DNA from: Antedon mediterranea
Lineage: Eukaryota > Echinodermata > Crinoidea > Comatulida > Antedonidae
Assembly (NCBI RefSeq): GCF_964355755.1
Contig: NC_092678.1
Location: forward strand, 2,939,922-3,003,921
DNA length: 64,000 nt
Direction of reading: 5' to 3'
The notes beneath the pieces are model-generated. The model saw nothing but the letters and a program-made list of their open reading frames with translations. It was not told where the DNA came from and made no database searches. The translations under genes and the position numbers were made by a program. Positions 45,301-57,345 of this stretch are shown piece by piece. Position 1 is the first letter of the stretch. Each line of letters starts with the position of its first letter.

Positions 45301-48300
45301 GAGGGTATGTGGAAACCTACAGGTTTTGTCTTTTTATGTTAACAGACAAATAGTAAAACCTCACCAAACTTCTCTGTGAATACGTAACTGATTTAGTCAT
45401 GACATGTTAAGAGAAAGTGGTAAACCAATAAAAGACGCACTCATAGAAAACATAGTTCTTTTTTTACTTACAATTCTTTCAACTTTGGTAAACTTGAGAA
45501 GGAATTTGCTTGAATAGCTGTGATCATGTTATCTGTCAAATCCCTAATGTAAAAAATAAAACACATCATACAACAATTCTTATCTTTCTTTCTTAATCAT
45601 AATATTAACTACATTTTTGTGTTAAGCTCTGTCTGCACTATCAAACTAGTTTGACAAAAAAGTGTGATGTGCCCAAATATGGTAGTGCTATACCCAAATA
45701 TGGTAGTGATATGACATCATCATGCACGTCCCATAAAGTTTGATAGTGTAGATAGAGCTTTAGAGTCTGCTGTTTAAAAAATATTCTTACAGTTGTTGAA
45801 GCTCAGTAAGATCTGAGAAAGACTTTCTGGTGATAGATGTAACCTTGTTTCCTGCCAGCCCCAGACGTAGCAAGGATGTCAGGCCTTTGAAAGCACCCGC
45901 TGCATCTTCTATCGTCCATGAAATATCATTATGATCCAATAACCTGTACAGAATATTAAGAAATATTAATGAAGAAATATGTATGATTGAACAAAATTGA
46001 AACTTTGAGACACAAATACTACAGTATAACAAAACAGTCATTATGCGTGTTAAAAAAAATCACAATTTTTTTGAGTAGATAAATGTAGAAAGCTCTTCTG
46101 ATAAATTTAATTTTAAAATGGATTGTTCAAATTAATTTTCTTGTCTCGTCTATATAGATGTGATTTATACATGGATTATCTGTAAAATGTGAAAACAAAA
46201 TGTGCTGAAAATAACGCTATATGTAAACCTCTAAATTATAGAGAACATTTTTTTAATTTTCAAATCACAAGAATAACATTTTCAGAACTTTTCTTTATTT
46301 TTGTAGTCAAAATTTTTGTAGTCAAAATTTCATTAAATGGATTAACTACTACCAACAGCTGAAAGTTATTATCGATTAAAAATAAAAATTCTGATCGAAG
46401 TAACAGTTTAATGATATTTCTTTAAATCACCTGTTTTCGGTAACGAAAGAACGTAAATGCTTTGTAAGAAATGTAATAAAGTGATTATTGGAGTAATTTG
46501 AAGGTATTTATCAAGTAATAAAATTGTGAATTAAGTCTTTTCATCCATGAAACAATGTAATAACATGACTACCTTCTGTAAATTACATAATCTATATGAA
46601 TTCATTAAAAACAAATTATTATTTTATTATCTGATAGATGATTGAAATGAATAATATCATTTGCTTGATGTTCTGTGAATATTGTTAATTTGTATTAATA
46701 AGAATAAAATTGATATTCAATTATTTTATGATGACGTGTTTTATTTTCTATATCGCAGTTTGAAAAACTGTAGCATTGAGTATTACTAACAAATTTAACA
46801 TTCCCTTAAGCTCTGTCTACACTATCAAACTAGTTTGACAAAAAAAGTGTGATGTGCCCAAATATGTTAGTGATATGCTTAAATATGGTAGTGACATGAC
46901 ATCATCATGTCTATATATGGGCACATCACAAAGTTTGATAGTGTAGACAGAGCTTTATACTAATGAAATGGTCAAATGCACCAAATTCAGTAACTGATCC
47001 AGGATTTTGAAAGGAAAGGTTGAAAGGACTATAAACTTGCTGAACTTAACAGACTGCATTGTAATTTTCGAAAGTTTTAGGTAACTACATTAAGTGATAA
47101 TAAAAAGGTTCAGTTTAAAAATCAATAATAAAAATATAAAATTTACGTACAATTCTGTTAAAGATACTAAGCCACGGAATGCACCGTCTTCGAAGCTTGA
47201 CAGAAAGTTATGGCCGAGGTTCAAGCTCTGCAGCTCTGTCAATTTCTCAAAGTTGTTTTCCACAAGACTCACTAACTGGTTATAACTGAGATCAAGAGAC
47301 TGAAGCTTTGCACAGAATGACATGGGATCTGTGAAGTTAATACTGTTGTTATTAACCGAAAGATGCTTCAACGTTTCCAGTCCGTACAACCACCCTTTAT
47401 TTATCGATGACAGTTTATTGTTATCGAGGTATAGCTCTTCCAGTCTTTCAAGCCCATAGAAGGCGCCATCTTCCAGTAAAGAGATACCGTTTCGTCGCAG
47501 TTTCAAAACTCGAAGTTTCTTCAGCTTCAAGAAGGTTAAACTCTCGACTTTCCGCAGCCTATTCTTATTCAATTCTCTGAAGAAGAAAAAAACAATTAAG
47601 ATTGACAGAAAAATAATGCTTTCATTTTTTGAACATAAATATCCTGTGTCATTGGAAAATAAAAATGTGGAATTGATAATAATAATAGAACACAAGAAAA
47701 ACAATAGAAAACAGTTAAGTTAGCTGAACTAAAATATAATAGATTATAATTGAATGATTTCCCTATCGCATATATCAACCTTTCACAGATGCTTTCACCT
47801 TTGTTTCTACAAGCTAACATAGCTTGTACAAAACTTGCACTTTAATTCCATCCAATTAAAGTATAGTTTATTGCAGTGCAGAGAGATTCCAAATAAACAT
47901 TGGATGCTACTGCAGGCTAAACATAGTGGAATGGTAACCAGGCCTCTTTACAGGGTTTTATGGAACAGAGTTCACTGCAGTTAATTCATCTACATGATCT
48001 GAAGAAATCAACATTTTGTCATTGAAAATTGACAAAACAATAATTTCACTGAAGATTTAGTGGTTTTTATAATTTATTTAAAATGAATTTGGTGTTATAA
48101 AGTAAATGGATATATAATTGAATATCATTTTAGATGTGCTTATTTAAGATTTTTGAGTATCTGATTGAAATTACTGATAAACCTGCTTTGACTAATCACT
48201 AAATATGTAAAATCTTAATCATTTTTGTCATTATTAAGTTTAACTGTGTGTGTCAGTGGAGAAGTCAAAAAGCATTCAGCACCAACACCTGGACTACAAA

Positions 48301-51300
48301 CAATTTACAGTTTATTACTGTGTTTTTGTATACTGTTTATTTTGACTTAAGATCGTTCTTACTTTAGTCTTACAAGACTAGAGTTTCTGTATAGAGATGC
48401 TTATTATTCTTTCTCCTATAAACATGGCAGAGCGATAGAAATATTTATTGCGGAATTCGAACAAGTACAGTAATGATGAAAAGAGAAAGTGCAGCGCTAT
48501 CTAGTTTGGAACCATAAAAACCTTTATCAAAATTTGAACAACAGACTATAAAATGGAATAATGGTCAACGAATTCAGCAGAGCAACCGCATTTAGGATTT
48601 ATTTTATTTTATTTAGGTAATTACTTTCAGTGATGATTGAAACATAAAAAATGGAGCACTGAGGAGAGACAAGAACTGTAAAAGACAACTATCGCCAAAC
48701 CAAAGGGCGTGTCTCTCCAATTTATTAAACTATTTAAACATTTATTTTAAGGCTTGATGTGTCACTAGCCCCTGAGCTGGTGTAACTGTAAATTTCACTA
48801 GTTCACTTCCACTTTTGGTAGCCCAACTCCAAAATAAACGTAATTGCATTTTTACTACAGTATAATTGACTTGGGAGACACATACTGTATAAAACTATAT
48901 TACTAAAATCAGAACCATATAATATTAGATAAAATAATAATAAGTTAGCAATGATTTTAAATTTCTGTCTGGTGACAAATGATTGATCTATTAACAACAA
49001 CAAAGAGTGGAACTACAAAAGACATGTCGAGAATAAATGATAGATTTAATGCAAGCAAATTTGCAAACTGTTGTTAATAATTCTGACAACAAAGCAGTGT
49101 ACAGTAAAAGATAATATTAATAGATCTAGTTTAGGAAATGTACTTGAAGTTATTCCATCAAATGCATTTCCTAGGCATTTCCCTTAGCTGTAGTATTACT
49201 ATGATAAACAATAAGAGCCTTTAGGTCACTTGGAAGGCATACTTTACAGTTAATCAATGTGTTATATTTCTTATAGTTGCAATATTTCTTTGTCTCTCTC
49301 TGACGACTGCGTTGTGTTTTACTGGTGAATCTTATAATCAAGAATGAGTATCAGTGTCATTATTTAAAGTGTCGCATTACATTTATCACTGAAATGTATT
49401 GATAAAATGGCAACCAAATTGAGAGAAAACATTTCAAGCATTTAAAAGGTTAAAAAATCGTTTCTATTTCTATTATAAAAATGTCATATGCATAATACTA
49501 TTTCCTAAACTTTGTCTACTGTATCAAACTAGTTTGGCAAAAAAAAGTGTGATGTGCCAAAATATGATAGTGATATGCCCAAATTTATAGTAGTGTTATG
49601 ACATCATCATTTCCATATATGGGCACATCACATTTTTTTTGTCTCATAAAGTTTGATAGTGTAGACAGAGCTTAACATCTATCTAGTAGAACAACATTAT
49701 GTATGAAAAAATCAATTTAAATAATTTTTATTCTATAAAAACTAAAAATTCAAACAAAAAATTCCACTAACAAATTGTATACAAAGTCTATGAATAATAT
49801 TCATTCCTTTTTATGGAAATGAATGCTACGCCTCCATGTATCAGTTAATATTGATGGCATAAGATTGACCTAGTATTTTTAAAGATGTTCTGATATCATT
49901 TTCTACAGGCGAATACAAGAGATTTCTAAACAATAGTATTATTATTGATATCTTAGTAAAAGACAAAAATCCAAGTCACCTTTAGGGAAACGAACAAAAT
50001 CAATAGTAGTAGAAGTATAGATTAATTTCTTCCTAAAATGTTGCTATTTTAATGTTAAATGAATGCTCTGGTATCTTGCCAAAAGTTGATTGATCACCTG
50101 ACAAGGCAATTGATCACATGACAGGCTTATTGATCACTTGACTAATGTATTGATCACCTGACCCCCTAAGGCTACCCTACATAATTTAATCATGTTTGAA
50201 TATAAAAGAGGACATAGTTGAAACTAGAAATCACTATGTCCAACAAAATATTATTACCATTCATATCTGAATGAAAAAAAACATTGCTTTTAATTAAAAT
50301 TAATGTTGAGTGTTATAGTTATTAGAAAGCTAATGTACACATCAATTTCATTAATTTTCATTTATTGTTCCAAATAGCTTTTTGTAAGTGAATATAGCTA
50401 ATTTAGATTCTTAACAAACGTAATTAATAAATCAGGTCATTTAACTAGAGTAATTAGGTCATGTTTGTTCGCAATTGATTTTCCAATAAAACAGCCAATC
50501 ATTTTTAAGTACTGCAAACAAAATAGTAAATATTCAATATGTTTTTTTAGTCATATTCTTGATTGATTTTCTATTTTACTAATTTTGCAACAATTCAAGC
50601 AATTCTGCATTCATTTTAACTTTAATCATACTATTTTTTACCATTCTGTTTATAAATAGCAACAGACTTAAGCCAATAAATGACACTTAGTACAAATAGA
50701 CAACGTTTCAAGATTACCATAACACGGTTTTTCGCTAAAAATGGCGTAATCCTTTCTAAAGATAAACACAGATTATATTCATCACGGATGCATACATATA
50801 GTCAATCATTTACCTTGTATATATTGTTATTGATTATATTTATATAGAAATGTTATTAAATATTACATTAATGTATGACTCATCTAAATAGTTCAACACT
50901 AGAAGATGTGTAAAGATGTTCTTTGAGTATGTTGAGATGAGAAGTTTGTGGTCACACTTGAAATCTGCATAACCTTGGCATTCTTTTGCCATCATCATTA
51001 TTTAAACCACAAAGTTAAGTTGATATCATCAACTCATTGAGTCATTTAAGACATGATTATATAAATATGTAGAAATGGTTTAAAGAACTTAAAGCTCAGG
51101 AACAGGCATAAACTATCCACTGACAAGAAAGTGCTTATTTTCAACAAAATCATGAATGTACAACTTACTACTGTATATAAGACATTAAAAATCCCCAAAA
51201 AGATGACACACATAGGAAATTATAGATCGATAATTATTAGAATGTATGATAGAAATTCTTTGCCCGCACCTGGCCTTTAATTTTAAAAGGGTGTTATAGG

Positions 51301-52391
51301 ACAATCAATTTAGAACTGAAGGCATTGTGAAACAATATAAAAACATCAATACTTACAGAATGGTTAGATTTGCCAAAGGTTCAAACATGTCTTTTGGCAG
51401 TTTCTTCACAGAGTTCTTGTTGAGTTTTAAAGTTTTCAGATGAGTTAAGTTTATCATTGCATTCTCGTATATGCTTGATATCTTATTGCTGTTCATGTAC
51501 CTGTGTTTTAAATTAATTGGTAATTAATATAAAAAAAGAAAAGATAGTACAATTTGTTTGTAAGATTTAGGATTCGGAAAAAGCTTCTGATCGGATCCCT
51601 TGTGAAATGCATCTTCACCTGGGAATAAACGGTCAGCATGGCGTATTAACTTGGCCTACAATGGACATAAATTAGATTTGTTTGGGAATATTCCAGGTTC
51701 CTGCATTTTAACATTGTGTACATAAGATAAAACTACCCAGTATAATGTTAAAAATATAAATTTGTAATGAATGGTAAGGATGATGAATAAATCAGTGAGA
51801 TTGAAAACAAGGTCGCTCAATTAAGTATTTATTATTATATACTATTTTTAACCAGGTAACTGAAATTGTACTTTAGCTGATAACAATAAAGTACCCACAG
51901 GCTGATGAGTATACCATTCACAAACAACATTTACAACTCATCAAAATCTACCATACAAAAAAACAAACATTAACTTGTACACACTTCCCCAGGGAATTTA
52001 GTTAATAAATGAATCAATACAAATCGTTAAAAAATATTTTGCCAAAGTAAAATGCAAATTCATATCTGCTATGATGATATATATAAAAACAATATTTTTA
52101 GAATAATCGTGATAACATTCGTTGTATAATTGCTTTGCCTTTCATAGTGAATAATATAAATTCATAAAGGCATCATAAATAATATAAATTTGCGCGAATA
52201 TAATCCAAGCAATGAATTACTGTTAACTGTTACCAAACGGCAGCATCACTTACAATCTTTGGATGTTGTTGATCGCCGGGAATGAGCCGTTCCTTATTAC
52301 TGTGAACTCGTTGAAATTCAGATCAAGGGTTTCCATATTTGGAAACATTGCAATGGCCGCCCCGTCAATACTACTTATGCGATTATGATTC
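34133..52391 (-). CDS. LRIG: LRIG family transmembrane protein, 13 exons (5' end outside window)
   Basis: Exons, 5' to 3' on the minus strand: 52391-52254, 51500-51357, 47576-47151, 45943-45791, 45543-45472, 41405-41242, 40946-40810, 40521-40347, 39414-38857, 38001-37732, 36499-36323, 34868-34500, 34371-34133. All splice borders are GT-AG and phases agree: LRR exons are joined in phase 2, Ig, TM and tail exons mostly in phase 1. The product seen is about 1006 residues: about 13 LRRs, LRRCT, three Ig domains, a TM helix and a tail, the LRIG order. Text such as CAATGHPQPDISWQKDGG and PAARERRMHIFP closely follows vertebrate LRIG1/3. Known LRIGs modulate receptor tyrosine kinases at the cell surface. 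The signal peptide, LRRNT and about two LRRs lie upstream, beyond a first intron of at least 11.6 kb. Confidence 0.93.
37426..37709. repeat. GACCTGGACACTGGAGA minisatellite in an LRIG intron
   Basis: Units of about 14-17 bp (GAGACCTGGACACTGGA and GAGACCTGGAGAGA) are repeated about 17 times, starting only some 20 bp past the donor of the TM exon. Read on the minus strand it stays open and adds over 100 Ser/Leu/Val-rich codons to the TM exon frame. Confidence 0.85.
37732..38001 (-). CDS. LRIG: LRIG transmembrane exon
   Basis: This exon encodes a short juxtamembrane linker, a hydrophobic helix (IIIIAVVCGVVGTSVIWVVI), a basic stop-transfer run (RKRRRRY) and then DDPVLPEEIPSMMYN, which lines up with the VVPPDVPSYL text after the TM of vertebrate LRIG1. 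GT-AG borders and phase 1-1 are clear. Confidence 0.9.
38857..40946 (-). CDS. LRIG: LRIG Ig-domain exons 7-9
   Basis: Ig1 is split over 40946-40810 (DVEFLCQAAS, VIWKKDNK) and 40521-40347 (EGRYQCVISNHFG). Ig2 and Ig3 share one 558-bp exon (39414-38857): PLACAATGHPQPDISWQKDG and YSCIASNNAG, then MLQCKPSGSP, ISWKKDGK and YTCSLSNVLG. All six canonical cysteines and three tryptophans are present. The order and spacing match LRIG. Confidence 0.92.
39808..39925. mobile_element. MITE family copy 3
   Basis: The left end CTTTGTCTACACTATCAAAC and right end GTTTGATAGTGTAGACAAA form the family inverted repeat with slight decay. It lies in the LRIG intron between exons 8 and 9. Confidence 0.85.
39984..40158. 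mobile_element. Short palindromic element with CTTGGTTCCCACTAG ends
   Basis: CTTGGTTCCCACTAG at the left is mirrored by CTAGTGGGAACCAAG at the right. The inverted match continues inward through CGCAAGGACGTAA-type text for about 45 bp, and then as AACCAATGACAAGCG against CGCTTGTGATTGGT. The element is 175 bp with no coding. Target duplication is unclear. Confidence 0.75.
41159..41230. repeat. Dispersed repeat next to the LRRCT exon
   Basis: CTGTATCACATAATTTGTCT and GATACAGTACTGAGAAT match a second copy at 52677-52740 (CTGTATCATATAATTTGCTT, GGTACAGTACCGAGAAT). The first copy sits just past the donor of LRIG exon 6. Confidence 0.6.
41242..41405 (-). CDS. LRIG: LRIG LRRCT exon
   Basis: This exon encodes the C-terminal cap of the LRR region: NLVCDCQLTWFPFWL, then VAKCAHPENVQGQNVLG and LFTCG. 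The four capping cysteines (CDC, KCA, FTC) are present, as in LRIG (FLCDCQLKWLPPWL). It enters in phase 2 and leaves in phase 1, switching from LRR to Ig exon phase. Confidence 0.92.
42029..42412. repeat. GATGAT microsatellite with AAGAAAGTATGAT interruptions, LRIG intron
   Basis: Long GAT runs are broken at intervals by GAAGAAAGTATGATGA-type text, giving a degenerate compound repeat of almost 400 bp. Confidence 0.85.
43068..43464. mobile_element. Fold-back MITE with TAAAGGCCCATTTACACTAG ends
   Basis: The left end TAAAGGCCCATTTACACTAG is mirrored at 43445-43464. The inverted match extends inward along most of the 397-bp length, including the central ATGACGTCAT pair near 43225 and 43295. There is no coding. 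Target duplication is not clear. Confidence 0.75.
45196..45412. repeat. Three degenerate tandem copies of a 75-85 bp unit
   Basis: Blocks starting CTCACCACACCAAATGTCTC, CTCCACACCAAACTTCTCTG and CTCACCAAACTTCTCTGTGA are each followed by GGTTTTGTC or ATTTAGTCATG text. They lie in the LRIG intron just downstream of exon 5. Confidence 0.65.
45472..52391 (-). CDS. LRIG: LRIG leucine-rich-repeat exons 1-5 of the window
   Basis: Five exons of 138, 144, 426, 153 and 72 bp encode about 13 repeats of roughly 24 residues, joined in phase 2. Examples are METLDLNFNEFTVIRNGSFP, LKTLKLNKNSVKKLPKDMF, LEELYLDNNKLSSINKGWLY and LLDHNDISWTIEDAAGAFKG. The last corresponds to LDHNEISGTIEDTSGAF of LRIG1 and is a strong family marker. 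The LRR region of LRIG is the extracellular interaction surface. Confidence 0.9.
45623..45761. mobile_element. MITE family copy 4
   Basis: TAAGCTCTGTCTGCACTATC at the left and GATAGTGTAGATAGAGCTTT at the right. The inner CCCAAATATGGTAGTG block is duplicated in this copy. It lies between LRIG LRR exons. Confidence 0.85.
46806..46956. mobile_element. MITE family copy 5
   Basis: TAAGCTCTGTCTACACTATC at the left, with GATAGTGTAGACAGAGCTTT at the right. It is intact, about 150 bp, in the LRIG intron after the 426-bp LRR exon. Confidence 0.88.
49506..49674. mobile_element. MITE family copy 6
   Basis: The left end CTTTGTCTACTGTATCAAAC is decayed; the right end GATAGTGTAGACAGAGCTTA is intact. About 169 bp, in an LRIG intron. 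Confidence 0.85.
50090..50162. repeat. Four copies of TTGATCACNTGAC at exact 20-bp period
   Basis: Copies start at 50090, 50110, 50130 and 50150 (CACCTG, CACATG, CACTTG, CACCTG variants). The seven bases between motifs vary. Each contains an E-box-like CANNTG within a longer near-palindrome. Confidence 0.8.
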
Positions 52392-52548
52392 CTGAAAGAG
52401 ATAAAAATTATTTTAAAATTTGTTATGATTTCATATCAATAAAAAAAAGCACAATATTTTGGATAGCGTTCTGTTTTTCTCCTTCACAAGAGGCAAGCTA
52501 AAATTTGTTCTGTGTTGTCGCATTATGTCCAGTATGAAATTATTTAAT

Positions 52549-52680
52549 ACAGCAGTGTCATTATGCTAGGTTTTGTGATACAGGTGTCACACACAGCAGT
52601 GTCATAATGCTAGGTTTTGTAATACAGGTGTCACACACAGCAGTGTCATTATGCTAGGTTTTGTGATACAGGTGTCACAC
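52549..52680. repeat. Three tandem 44-bp units
   Basis: The unit starts ACAGCAGTGTCATTATGCTA and continues GGTTTTGTGATACAGGTGTC. Copies start at 52549, 52593 and 52637, and differ at only a few positions. It lies about 160 bp upstream of the first LRIG exon seen. Confidence 0.9.
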
Positions 52681-54105
52681 TGTATCATATAATTTGCTTA
52701 TGATACTGTAGAATGTATAGGTACAGTACCGAGAATATGCAGCTAAATGTTCTGTATCTATTCATATGTATTCCAAATAGTGGATACTAAAGCCTTTTGT
52801 ATGAATCACGATGTTTGGCTATACTGATTTACAATTATAACTCAAAGATCTTAATTAAAGCAACACAACATGATAAGCCTCTATCGACAATACCCTATGG
52901 CAAGAATTTAATCTGAGGGACTTCCGAGCCGATCTCCGCACAATGACCTAACGTCATTCCTTTTCCCCACCTTCTAAAGTACGAACTACAATAACACGAC
53001 ATGTTTGTTATCGTTCTGGTGTGTAATGTTTAAAAATCGTATGAATCATCTACGCCAGTGTATCCAGTCTCTGGGGACGTGGAGAGAAGCCTTTTTGACC
53101 TGCTGGTGTCATATCCAATATATGAATAGATGAGTTAGCAAGACGAAATGTGTGAACAGAGCCAAACACAGCTAGACTGATTCCCTCCTGATGTTCCATG
53201 GGCCATAGTGTACCTGGATCATTACTGTACTATATAAGCTATATACTTAATATATATAGGGATATGTTTAATTCTACATAAAGAAGGTAACTTTGAATTG
53301 AATTCTTTATACCTTTAAACTTGGTTAGATTCTGTCTACATACTAATATTTTAAGGTTTAGAAACCTATCTTTAAGTTGTTATATTGGAAACATAAGGAG
53401 ACACATTCCAAAGTTACCCTCTTTAGTAGAGGTGTTAACCAATTCTGGGTATTCCAAATTAGGTGTTTTATTGTATTGGAAAGAACACCAAATTAAGGAA
53501 ACAAAATTCAAATTTTGTTTTAAGGCAACAGTAACGTATTAAATAATAATAATACATAATTTTTAATAAAGCAACCTTGTTAAACAATTCCACAAGGGTT
53601 TTGTGTTATTAATTCAACATGGTTCTAATTGGGTAACGTAAAGACAAAGGTCAACAAAAAAGGTCATCATGTAAAAAGGAAAGAGAGCAAAAAGAGTCAT
53701 CAGCATTCTACCCGTGTACAAATGGATTCATTCTGATTAAACCCACATGTCATTAGTACTTATTTTAGGATTTAAATGTCGTTGTCTTGTGATCTGGGAG
53801 TTTGGGTCGGATAAGCCTTTATCTTGCTAGACAGTATGGGAACATGAATAGATCACACTCAACCTTTCATCTTTTGCGACTATCGTTAAATACCATGGAC
53901 ATGAAGAAAACATTTAAAACGTTTTAATTCTGCATTAATAATATAAAACATGCAACACGCATATTCTAAAATTTAAATGATACAATACAAAAAAGTGTGT
54001 TTATCATCTGTAGTATGAATAACATGTAAAATGCTCTAATAAAACAAACAAAATTGTTTTCTTGTATATTTTTGTTTACTTATTTAATTTTTTTTATTAT
54101 ACATT

Positions 54106-54387
54106 TTTATACTGGGTGACCTCTTCAGTCAAAGACTGGTCTCTCAGTTATGATCAGTGGCTGTGAGTGACAGTGACTGTGTGTGTACTAGTACACCGGG
54201 ATAAACCCCTACTCATCTTAAAAGATGTACTACAGTACTAGTAGGTTCATATGAGCCAGATGTGTACATTGGACCTACGGTTTATAGTCCTATAGAACCA
54301 TGGAGCGAGTGAGCCTCGAACCCTTGCCAAAGTTATGGCTATGTAATTACAGTTCCACTGTCTTAACCGCTCGGCCACTCACTCGCT
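54106..54387 (-). mobile_element. tRNA-derived SINE
   Basis: On the minus strand the head starts at about 54387 with GAGTGAGTGGCCGAGCGG, a pol III box A of the Ser/Leu tRNA type (TGGCCGAGCGG). Box B, GGGTTCGAGGCTC, lies at 54323-54311. The 3' CTCACTC pairs with the 5' GAGTGAG. The anticodon and T arms do not fold properly. About 200 bp of unrelated body and an AT-rich tail follow. This is a SINE, not a working tRNA gene. Confidence 0.7.
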
Positions 54388-54553
54388 GAAATAAATTATG
54401 AATAATATCTAGGTAACTATTACTATAATTGTTGCAGATTGATTGATAATCTATTGTGTTACAAAAACGTGAGTTTAGACTGAACCACTGACTCAAACAT
54501 CACAAGCAAATAACAATTGTGTACTTTAGGTCACAAACCAAAAATAAAAACTG

Positions 54554-55641
54554 GGGTGTCACGAAAGCTCAGACCACGAAAGCTCAGACCCCCTAAGACC
54601 TAAGATCACGAAAGCTAAGACCCAACACCTAAGATTACAAATACTAAGATATACTACAGCTTAAAAACAATACTTGTTTATCCATACATAATTTTAAACA
54701 CAGTAGGTTTCATTTATTACCATAAATATAATTTAATACTACCGCAAAACATAGATAAACTCACATTATTTTCGCCCGTTGAGTAAATGTATATTTTTTC
54801 TTTACAACAAACAAACTTGACGGGTTGTTTGTTGGTATATATTTACTCCATTGTGTTGGTTCAGAGGATGTTTTTCTTACGCACCTGCCTTTCTTGTATT
54901 TTGACTCCAAATTTGTTGACTAACTTTATCCTGAACACCACACATTAAAATTAGGACTTATAAGTACTTTCAGAAGGAGAAACACATAATAACAAATAAA
55001 TAAATCCTTTAAATTGATGATTTTACAGATGTGTTTCTTTGTATACTGTATAAATGTAACTCCTCGAGCTCCCCATCATGCTCAATGTTTTTGTTTCTAT
55101 GGAGCGCCAAAAGAGCAACAATAATAGTACAAGTATAAAAACAGAAAGAAAACGAAACAAAAAAACTTATCATGATTTTTAAATTAAAATTTATTTGCCA
55201 GTATTTATTTCTTCGTACTTGCATGATTATACTATTATCATTACAATTTTAATTTTACATTGTTCCATCCACACTGTAGATGGACTCCACAGAGTTTTCA
55301 GCCCTCTATATAATTTTTGCTCTTTTGACGTTCCATAGAAACAAAAACATTGAACATGGCCCATGGGGTAGGCCTACTGTACTGTAGGCTAGTCATTTTG
55401 TGTGCGAGAAAAACGTCTGTAAAATCATCAATTTAAAAATGTATTTGTTACTTTTTATGTGATTCTTTTTCATGAAAGTGCCAATTCTAAGAGGTGTGGT
55501 ATTCAGAATAAATGTTAGGAGTTAAAATACAAGGCAGGTGCGAAAGATAAATATTTGTAATCTTAGGTGTTGGGTCTTAGCTTTCGTGATCTTAGGTCTT
55601 AGGGGGTCTGAGCTTTCGTGGTCTGAGCTTTCGTGACACCC
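54554..55641. mobile_element. Mutator-like fold-back element with 10-bp target duplication
   Basis: The left arm begins GGGTGTCACGAAAGCTCAGA and the right arm ends in its exact reverse complement. The inverted repeats are about 100 bp long (including CCTAAGACCTAAGATCACGA), and further inverted matches extend inward (GCACCTGCC near 54889 against 55533; the GTTTTTGTTTCTATGGA block near 55088 against 55339). ATAAAAACTG flanks both ends (54544-54553 and 55642-55651). Long TIRs with a 10-bp target duplication fit a non-autonomous Mutator-like element. No transposase frame is present. Confidence 0.8.
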
Positions 55642-56019
55642 ATAAAAACTGGGGGTGCTGAATCTCAAAAACTTCCAAGAAATGTGTTTTGAGAACCTAG
55701 TTATTATTACCATTCCTTCCACCATACTAATCATAATGCATATTGTTGGCTAACATTTCATAGTACAATGACTATTGAAAAAACATACAGTGATAGACAT
55801 ATGAATATTGTTTACCAGTTGCTTGATTGACAGGTAGAAGAGAACTAGGGCTGATAAAACCAATGACATGAATTTGTCAACGAGCCTGTGAGTGACATCC
55901 AATCAAATCGTTTCTATGTACCTTCAAACTCCCTGGCCTATTTTCATTTATCTACCCTTTATTATAGTTTATTTATACAATATACGACTATAGTTTGATG
56001 CTAATATGTACTTCACAAA

Positions 56020-56330
56020 GCAATGACCTCATCCGCTAAGCCTGAGGTGTTGTTATAATCACCAGAGGTAGAGGTTCTTTTCCAGCTTCTAGTGGGAGGT
56101 TTTTCCTAGATTTGCATATTGCCTAGCATGGGGTAGACACAGCCGCAGTTAGCCTAGGTGTACTCTTTTACCTACAAACTTCATGTATTGAAGCAGAAGG
56201 GCTAGACCTCGGACGCTGAGCCAGGCAGATAACTAAACAGTGGGTGTCTTAGAGGTAGCGCGTTGGGGATGCATGGCCTGGCTTTTAGCAAGGTCTTCTC
56301 AGCAGTATAGTTTCTACAACTCCCTTGGCA
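56020..56330. other. GC-raised non-coding block, possible old repeat
   Basis: This 300 bp is clearly less AT-rich than its surroundings (CCAGAGGTAGAGGTTC, GGTAGCGCGTTGGGG). It has no open frame, no terminal repeats I can see, and no second copy in the window. Confidence 0.25.
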
Positions 56331-57345
56331 TTGTTTCTAATAGAATTCAAACTCTTGAAACAACGCTTAAATGAACTAAACCCATCCATTACTTATGTCT
56401 ATGATTAACGTTACACTGAAAAAACTTACTAAAATACTGAGATGGTTAAACATGTTCTTATCAGGTGAACAACCATCTATAATTGATTCCTGATGTAATA
56501 TCATCTATTGTTCCAACCAATTCTGTGTTTTCCACAATTTGTTTATTAAAATAATACAAAAACAATATAAGTGTGTAGCTTATTAGTAGCCATCTCAGAT
56601 TCATACAAAAACTGACCATGAACAGTCATATCACTAATCTTCCCTATGGTGAATATAAACCACATGACCATGATATCTCCATGGTTACAGCATCATTTAT
56701 ATTATACTGCTTCCCTATACTTCGTAAAGTTAACGTCCTGAGAGTGATGTTAAATGGATCATTGGTTTGCACCAAGCAATACAAACTGAAACAGGTTCTA
56801 TAAAATCCTGACAGAATGTGCCCAGGTTAAAACCAGTACTTTGCCAAATAAATAAAAAAAAAGTTTATTTGTTGTATTATTGTTGATAATTGAGAAAATA
56901 AAGTACCAAACATATAATACATATTAATGAATCCGAATAGTCCTAACTTGTACCATTGTATAGTTAGTTACCATAGAAATCATCAACAATGCTGACCTTA
57001 TGACCTGAGAAGTGAATTATTAGTTTGTTGAGTAATATGGCACCTTTTGACCAATCAGCTGCCAGAGGTGTTGTCAATGTCCTTTAACAATAACCAAACA
57101 CACAATTATAAATCCATTAAAAAAAGAAAACTAAGGGTCGGTTTCCACTGGAAAAGTCAAAATGTATTACTGTATTTATAACCTCAGTTTCAATTTTCCA
57201 TTTTTAGAACACACATGTCATGTTAAATAATAATTTCTCCAACAGACATTAAAAATCGCAAAAAACTATAACAATATTTCCCACAGACATTAGTTAGAGT
57301 ATGTCCTCATTCCATATTTACAACTAATATCAACATTGTCAATGT

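Noticed and set aside
53321-53542. 73-codon plus-strand frame in the LRIG 5' intron
   Set aside because: No domain, no splice continuity and opposite to the host gene.
54304-54387. Functional tRNA gene on the minus strand
   Set aside because: Box A, box B and the acceptor stem are present, but the anticodon and T stems do not pair; it is the head of a SINE.
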